A stretch of DNA of 64,000 nucleotides. Origin: Ypsolopha sequella (lineage: Eukaryota > Arthropoda > Insecta > Lepidoptera > Ypsolophidae). Below, piece after piece: positions 57,701 through 64,000 of this stretch. The translations under genes were made by a program, and so were the position numbers. The stretch spans positions 14,492,201 through 14,556,200 of the forward strand of contig OW204001.1 of assembly GCA_934047225.1 (NCBI GenBank), written 5' to 3'. Numbering within the stretch: position 1 is the first letter of the stretch; the number at the start of each line of letters is the position of its first letter. Under the pieces are notes generated by a model. It had not been told where the DNA came from, did no database searches, and saw only the letters and a program-made list of their open reading frames with translations.

Positions 57701-59892
57701 GTCCAGTGACTGTGAATGGGATGACACACCCCCTGAAGACATTCGCAGGATGTGGAAAGATTTTGTCAGAGATCTACAGCAGATCGAGCCACTTATAATA
57801 CCTCGTTGCATCAAACCTGACGGTGCAGTCACGAAACAGCTGATAGGGTTCGCTGATGCGTCCTCAGTTGCCTACGGCTGCTGTCTATACCTACGTACTG
57901 TTGACGAACAAAACAAGGTAAAGGTTCACTTACTATGCTCGAAATCGAGGATCAACCCTCTCCGCAAACAGCTGACGACCCCCAGGCTTGAACTCAATGC
58001 CACATTACTCCTTGCCAAACTTACTGCAAAGGTACTTAACACTCTAGGTACAAAATTACAACTCGATGATACTTACCTCTACTCTGATTCACAGATCGTA
58101 TTAGCTTGGCTAAAAACAGACGTCACAAAACTACAAACTTACGTCGCTAATCGAGTCAGAGCGATTCTAGAGCTTGTTCATAGTTGTCACTGGCAATATG
58201 TAAACACGGTTGACAATCCCTCAGATTGTCTCAGTCGAGGTCTACAACCCCACGAGCTGAAAGGCCACGAAACGTGGTGGCACAGGCCATCCTTTTTAAA
58301 TGAGTCAGATTGTAACTTTCAATCAAAGTATAAGCTGCCCATCCAAATTCCAGAACTTAAGCGTAATAATGAGAAGTTCGTGTGTGCAGCAACTGTCACT
58401 CTTGGTAACGATTTATTTTCAAAGCTTAAAAAGTTTTCAGACATTAATAAAATGACTCGTGTACTTGCCTACATTGTCAGATTTTGTAACAATGTCAAAC
58501 CTAATGTTGTAAAACAAAGGGCTTTCTTGTCAGCAACTGAACTTAACAAGGCTTTGTTATTAATTGTGAAACATGAGCAACAGCTATTCTATTCCAAGGA
58601 AATTAAATGTTTAGAGTCTCAGAATCAGGTCAGCGGTAGCTTGAAACCTCTAACACCCTTTTTAGATAGTGATGGTGTCCTCAGGGTCGGAGGTCGCTTA
58701 CAAAACGCGCCTATTACTTACGCAAAGCAACATCCAGCTATTTTGCCCAAAGAGTCTGAAATCACTGCCTTGATTGTGAGATGTGAACATTTGAAGTTGC
58801 TTCATGCCGGCCAAAGATTAGTTTTAAGTTCACTTAGACAAAGGTTTTGGATTCTAGATGGATTACGAACTGTCAAAAAATTCATATACAGATGTATTCT
58901 CTGTTTCAAAATGAAGGCTGTCGCGAACACTCAACTGATGGGTTCCTTGCCTGCTGATCGTGTCACCGTGAGCCGCCCTTTTCAAAAGGTTGGCATTGAC
59001 TACGCTGGGCCGGTATCCGTCAAAAACAGCCGCATTCGGAGACCAGTAATTGGGAAAGGTTACATCGTCTTGTTTGTTTGCTTCGTGACGAAGGCTATAC
59101 ACATAGAGTTGGCCTCTGATTTAGCGACAGAGACTTTTCTTGCCTGCTTCAAGCGATTTATCGCTCGACGGAACCTGCCCAGTGACGTCTACTGCGACAA
59201 TGGTTCAACTTTCAAGGGGGCGAGGAAACAGTTAGATGATTTTCATCGTTTTCACGCCTCTCAGAGTCACCAAAATCAAGTACAAGCATACGCTTCACAA
59301 CGCGGTATCGACTTTCACTTTATACCATGCTATAGTCCGATTTTTGGAAAGCGGCGTAAAAAGCATGAAGCATCACTTAAAACGAGTTGTAGGTAACACC
59401 TTGCTTACATATGAACAACTCCATACTGTATTAACAGAGATTGAGGGAGTTTTAAACTTTCGCCCACTTACTGCTCTAACGTCGGATCCAAATGATTTTT
59501 CATTTTTATCACCGGGTCATTTTCTTACAGGAGCACCTCTCAATACTTACCCAGAGCGTGACCTATGTAGCTCTAAAAAGAGCTTAGTCATATTTTGTTC
59601 TATTACTATCAGTCAAAAACAAAATTTCTGGAAATATTGGAGTAAACACTATCTTACTTTATTACAGAACAGACCAAAGTGGCGCATTGATTTACCGAAT
59701 GTAACAATTGGTAGTCTAGTTATCCTGTGTAATGACAATACACCACCTTTGCAATGGCCCATGGCTCGCATAACCAATATTTTTCCAGGAAAAGACGGAA
59801 AAGTTCGCGCGGTAGAAGTTAAAACTGCTAATGGCCACATTCATAACAGGTCCATTACAAAGATTTGTGTATTGCCCATAGAAAGTAAGTAA
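54726..59892 (+). pseudogene. BEL/Pao Gag-Pol polyprotein, one frameshift in the integrase
   Basis: One long frame from ATG 54726 (MSKLSQIVACRGHAK) to 59396, then continuing in another frame to TAA at 59892. Order: gag-like region (VVIPTFTGKYTEYYEFI, about residues 120-300), cysteine cluster (CTFCKSLDHKIFQC, from about 322), and retropepsin region at residue 432. The latter reads LLDRASQ where the family usually has D-S/T-G. Next come the reverse transcriptase with YVDD at 864-867, an RNase H-like part (FADASSVAYG, about 1044), the zinc-binding integrase head (LLHAGQRLVLSSL) and the integrase core (VGIDYAGP about 1425, YCDNGSTFKG about 1491). Near 59345-59355 about ten bases appear to be missing. 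The third acidic residue and the C-terminal region (NFRPLTALTSD, LSPGHFLTG) therefore lie in the second frame. Probably inactive by itself. Confidence 0.9.
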
Positions 59893-60370
59893 GCAGGAGT
59901 TACACTTTCTTTGTATTTTTTATTAAGTACTTTTATTTAAGTATTCCAAGCAAAAATGCTAGGTTGGAGGTGATAACTTGTATATATTTTTTTTATAAGT
60001 CTTTAGTAGGTTAATACTACTACAAGTTTTAAGACTTACATTCAGTTCCTAGATTTTTAGTTATTAATTTATGCCCAATTACTCAAGTGGTATAAATTAC
60101 AAACAACATTTATACTGGTTTAATGATAATTATTTTATGTTAGATTTTTATTTCATTCTTTGGGGTGAAATCCTCATCTATGTCTAGATAAGAAAGGTAA
60201 ATATCTAATTTAAAAAAAAAAACTAGTGTCTCTACCTAGGGAAATAAAAAGACTTAATGTTTATGTTACGTAAATATGTAGGTAAGTTACTAAATTTACA
60301 TATTCACAGACGTGCAATTTTTTTAACATAAGTAAATTGTTGTAATTTTTATGTTCGAGGCGGCAGCTTA
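59893..60370 (+). other. BEL/Pao 3' untranslated region
   Basis: AT-rich non-coding sequence between the pol stop and the 3' LTR. I see no env-like ORF. Confidence 0.7.
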
Positions 60371-60515
60371 TGTTGGAAACATAAAAACTCTTTGCTTTGC
60401 AAATTAAAAATGTTAATGTTCTCTCTCTTTAAAACATTAGCTGTCTCCTTCTTCTTCCTGTATCCTCCCAACGGAGCGCACGTCATACTTTGTGTTGGCA
60501 TCTTCAATGCCACCA
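60371..60515 (+). repeat. 3' LTR of BEL/Pao element
   Basis: Identical by eye to the 5' LTR. It is preceded by 'cgaggcggcagctta', which could serve as the polypurine-like tract. The minus-strand ORF overlapping it is chance. Confidence 0.93.
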
Positions 60516-60734
60516 ATCTACGATGTTCCATGGTCGTATTATTAAGCTGCAAAAAGTCATAGTGCGCTATAAAATAAATAAAAATAAAAAAAATTATAAA
60601 AATTCTTTATTTTCAGACAATAAAGTCCATAGAGATTAGTAACATGACACACCTTATAACTATGTTAGTATTAGCAAGTTATTACAAAAATAAAAAACGG
60701 GAAGGACCCAGCTAGCCAGGTGTTTCAGCGACCC

Positions 60735-61990
60735 TTACGCAGAATGCCCTTTCAGGACCTCATTGCTGCTTTCCCTAATATAACAGCGTATAAGTGCAAA
60801 AAAATCATCGATAGCAGTCTCTGCAAATATGCCAGACGCGCTGCAAAAGCGAGGAAGCCTCAACAAGGCCCTGAAAGTATTATTGTATTGAACTCGCAAG
60901 GTGCTGTACGATTTGAGCGTAAAGTTGGACCATAGAGCACATGTATGGAAACTCTGACAATATGCTCTGAAAAGCGTAAGTTTCACTCCAGTCGTACATC
61001 GCATGAATCTATGAGCCAACATATTTCCTCGAATCGACAGCGCCCTGCGCTCCTTCTCAATATCCTCTTCATCCTTTAGGTCTTCTGTCACAATATTACC
61101 AAGATACCTAAACTGTACAACACGCCTTAGAGGTATTCCGTTCAAGAAGATTGAAGGAACATGGGCTGGTTCTTTAATTTTACCTTTTAATAGCATGAAC
61201 TCACTCTTTTTTTCGTTGTACCTCAAACCATGTCGCACAACAAAGGCCTCACACTGACCTAAAAGTTTCCTTAAGCCACTAATCGAAGGGCTGAGCAACA
61301 CTATGTCATCAGCGTAGCTAATGTTGTTAACACTTACATGGTCGCTGCGACATCCAACAGGCATGCTGCTCAGCTCTCCGATCAGGTTATTTATGTAAAA
61401 ATTAAATAGTCTAGACGAAGTTAAGCCGCCTTGCCTGACACCACAGCTCAGAATATATTCATCAGATAGGGCGTTTGCCTAATTTACTATTTTTTTTTTA
61501 TTACAGTACCAGTGTGAGAAGATACCAACTACTTCAGGAGATATGCCTGCTTCTTTTAATTTGTCCATAGTATATGCTATGACACCAAGTCAAAAGCTTT
61601 TGACAGATCTAAGAAGCAGGCATATATCGGGGTCTCTCTCATAACATAGTAATCCACAACATTTTTAGTGATAGAATAGCACTCTCAGTTGATAAACCTT
61701 CTCTGAATCCGAATTGGGAATCGTGCAACTGTATCCAGCTACTTAGGTGAGAATCTAATATTCTATCTAGAACTTTAGCAGTAACTGTGGCTAGTGAAAT
61801 TGGTCTATAGTTGGATTTAACAGCAGTATCGCCTGCACGACTCTTAACAAGAGGGATAACAACAGTCTTCATCAGATCCGGTGGCAAGTATGAGTGTCTT
61901 ATGCAAAAAGTATACAACATGGACAAAACTCTGTTTATATGGGGACCTGCATGCTTTAGGTGCTCAATATGAGCCCTTCATGCCCCGGAG
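60735..61990 (-). pseudogene. LINE reverse-transcriptase remnant, minus strand
   Basis: Reading leftwards: YRPISLATVTAKVLDRIL and SQFGFREGLSTESAI (61639-61926), then a palm-A motif CFLDLSKAFD near 61590-61610 in a broken frame. After that come CGVRQGGLTSSRLFNFYI near 61400-61450, then ISYADDIVLLSPS (catalytic YADD near 61305-61316) in an open 209-codon frame to 60735. Frames are disrupted between these parts and there is no 5' end. It belongs to a non-LTR retrotransposon; the clade is not determined. The + strand ORF at 60720-60935 is a shadow. Confidence 0.82.
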
Positions 61991-62640
61991 ACTTGCCTTT
62001 TTTTCATATCTTTGATAAAAAGAAAATTGCCGGAATAATAAAATATGAGTATACTTTTGGATCATTTACTTGTTTTGTTGTGCCTTTGAAATTCCACTGA
62101 TTTAATAATGTAAAGTTCAATATTTTAAGTATTATTTAAAATATTGAACATTATTAGTAAATACTAATAAGGAATATACGTTCGAATCCTATTTCATTGT
62201 TTGGCATAGCTGACAGAATAAACGTCCCGCATAACCTGGATTATTCACAAAAGCTGTGGAAAAGGAGTAGTAAACACAGATTCTATATGGAAGATTCGAC
62301 TCTTGACATAATACCAAATAATAAATATTATCTAAAATAAGAAATATAACACAGATTTCAAGCGTAATCTAACACGCGCTATTATACACTGTGCTACGAG
62401 TGCTGGATAGAAGCTATTATTTTATTTTATTGACAGAGGCACCACTCACTAGAGCTGTGAGGGTACTAAATAAAGTAAATGAGGAAATAGATTTGCTCAG
62501 TTGTACTTTGGATGAGTTCACAGAAGTAACTTTAAAATTTTTATGTAAATACTTAGAATAGTCTGGACTTTCGGTTGTTTTCTTTCTAATAGCTGTTTTT
62601 TTTTCTTTTTTTAAATGGTATTCATGTTTTAGTATTTTGT
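61991..62640. other. Gap between two LINE remnants
   Basis: AT-rich. Holds a fragment of the CACAGTGTTTAATC MITE family near 62365-62395 ('atctaacacgcgctattata') and otherwise nothing recognisable. Confidence 0.5.
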
Positions 62641-62649
62641 TAATTATTA

Positions 62650-64000
62650 TTGTATAACGAATTAGTTACAACAAAATTTGTAGCTTTCTCCATAACAGAC
62701 AGAAACTATCAAAATGAAAAAATTAGGCATAAACTTATTTTTCATCAGAGAAATTGTAAAAATATCAACTGTGAGTGTGAAGAACTGGGGAAAGTAGATT
62801 CAATTAAATATTTGGGTATAATCATAGACTGTCATCTAAACTGGAAGCACCATCTAAACAAACTTGCTACTAGATTGCGCAAGCTGATACACTTCTTTGC
62901 GAGACTGAGGAATATTGTAGATAGAAAGACAGTCATGTCAGTGTATCATTCTCTTTTTTTGCTTTTAATTATTTTAAAATAAATTATGAATATAAATAAA
63001 AAAGTATTACTTGTAATCGATATATATTTCGACCCACTTGTGGTCGTCGTCAGTCGAATTGTAACAATAGATATTTGACATATAATATAAAAAATAAAAA
63101 GACAGATTGGTGACATTTACACGAATTCTAAACTATTGGAAAGGGGTGGAGGAATGACAGGAAGATAAGTTGTGAGAAAGAATGTTTGTGAGAAGGGGTG
63201 ATAAGATTTGTGAGGGGTTGTAAGAGATGACGAGTGTATACTATGTATGTTATGGGGGAATGTGTGTGTTATGTTTGTCTGTTGGTTAGTGTTGTCTATT
63301 CAGTCCTGGTCCGTAGTGAGCACCAAGTGACCAGATGTATGAGGACTCCCATGTTCTAAGTTCTATGTCAGTCAGCGGGGGATGAAATGATTTGATGACA
63401 CGAACGGTGAAGCAGTTGTTGAATGTTTGGTTATGGGATCTGGCGTGTGTGGGAATGGGTAACGTGTTATTGTGTATATCACAATATCACGCCAGATCCC
63501 ATAACCAAACATTCAACAACTGCTTCACCGTTCGTGTCATCAAATCATTTCATCTCCCGCTGACTGACATTCTTTCTCACAACTTATCTTCCTGTCATTC
63601 CTCCACCCCTTTCCAATAGTTTAGAATTCGTGTAAATGTCACCAATCTGTCTTTTTATTTTTTATATTATATGTCAAATATCTATTGTTACAATTCGACT
63701 GACGACGACCACAAGTGGGTCGAAATATATATCGATTACAAGTAATACTTTTTTATTTATATTCATAATTTATTTTAAAATAATTAAAAGCAAAAAAAGG
63801 CTTTAAAATAATATTTATTCAAATATCATTCTCTTTGTCATTCCTTAATATTGTATGGGATCACCGCTTGGGGCAGTGCAGCAAAAACTAATTTAGAGGT
63901 AGTAGAACTCGCGCAACGTGCAATTCTGAAAGTTATTTTGCGTAAACCCTATCGTTACTCTTCTGATCTTTTATACAAAGAAGCGAATGTATTAAATATT
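62650..64000 (+). pseudogene. LINE RT C-terminal fragment, split by a foldback insertion, runs off window
   Basis: The first part (62650-62956) includes VDSIKYLGIIIDCHLNWKHH then LNKLATRLRKL and VMSVYHS. After 63836 the coding resumes with ILYGITAWGSAAKTNLEV, then ELAQRAILKVILRKPYRY to the window end. This is the region following the RT catalytic core in CR1/L2/Jockey-type LINEs. The catalytic part itself is not seen upstream, so it is either truncated or decayed. Confidence 0.78.
62957..63823. mobile_element. Foldback insertion, 867 bp, inside the LINE
   Basis: Outer arms 62957-63182 ('cgacccacttgtggtcgtcg' included) and about 63568-63800 are long inverted repeats. A second inner pair ('tgtcagtcagcgggggatga' and 'tcatctcccgctgactgaca') flanks a short loop. 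The target duplication TATCATTCTCTTT is present on both sides (62944-62956, 63824-63836). The minus- and plus-strand ORFs in it are arm artefacts. Confidence 0.85.

Larger units (their letters stand above)
51222..60515 (+). mobile_element. BEL/Pao LTR retrotransposon, full length with nested insertions
   Basis: It has two identical 145-bp LTRs (51222-51366, 60371-60515) starting TGTTGG and ending CCACCA, and a 4-bp target duplication ATCT (51218-51221, 60516-60519). A primer-binding-site-like 'tggtccttcgcaagaa' lies just after the 5' LTR. A gag-pol frame of BEL/Pao domain order occupies 54726-59892. The leader contains a 385-bp hAT-like element and a 2.09-kb THAP-domain element. Without them and their duplications the backbone is about 6.8 kb, normal for the family. 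Confidence 0.93.

Noticed and set aside
60720..60935. + strand ORF with basic composition
   Set aside because: Antisense of a LINE RT frame bearing YADD and other motifs on the minus strand.
63392..63619. 75-codon ORF
   Set aside because: It lies across the inner hairpin of a foldback element, and its two halves are translations of complementary arms.

Overview
The window is nuclear DNA from an insect, most likely a moth or butterfly. It is AT-rich, with small exons separated by repeat-packed introns. It carries several repeats I associate with lepidopteran genomes: the 'GTCC-tail' repeat family, the 'CACTGCTGGACATA' SINE-like core and 'CTAGCTGACCCGGCGAAC' insertions. It also has many hAT-type MITEs and foldback elements. 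No prokaryotic features are present. The species call is inference from repeat types and the gene family; no search was run.

The host genes are a head-to-tail array, all on the + strand, of SLC17-type major facilitator transporters (insect 'putative inorganic phosphate cotransporter'/Picot-like family). Gene A is represented only by its last two exons (1565-2086, 7495-7641). Genes B (12446-19997), C (24557-32626) and D (40639-49700) can be followed from start codon to stop codon. Each has six coding exons with the same intron phases (1,0,0,0,0), and each encodes 455-457 residues. In every complete copy the ATG sits on a coding exon of only 10 nt. A and B form one close pair and C and D another, so at least two rounds of tandem duplication are visible. 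Duplicated introns and flanks align around later insertions. Each pair therefore preserves the empty site for elements inserted in only one copy.

Region by region: 1-8265 is the 3' part of the A duplication unit. 8266-12445 is intergenic and repeat-rich (hAT MITE, LINE tail). 12446-19997 is gene B. 19998-24387 is B's 3' flank, broken by a TIR element, a SINE-like element and two LINE fragments. 24388-32626 is gene C with its promoter block. 32627-40481 is a long intergenic stretch of foldback elements and GTCC-tail repeats. It also holds an unrecognised minus-strand coding-like locus with a threefold 57-codon internal repeat (35120-35873). 40482-49700 is gene D. 49701-51217 holds a hAT MITE and small repeats. 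51222-60515 is a complete BEL/Pao LTR retrotransposon with identical 145-bp LTRs. Its leader contains two nested DNA transposons, one of them a THAP-domain element with 40-bp TIRs. 60520-64000 is LINE debris, including a LINE interrupted by an 867-bp foldback insertion.

The transporter genes probably act as 12-TM proteins moving organic or inorganic anions with Na+ or H+; substrate cannot be read from sequence. I found no clearly new molecular system. The most unusual items are the repeat-expanded minus-strand ORF at 35.1 kb, the BEL element carrying two DNA transposons between identical LTRs, and the paralogous empty-site record across the gene array.
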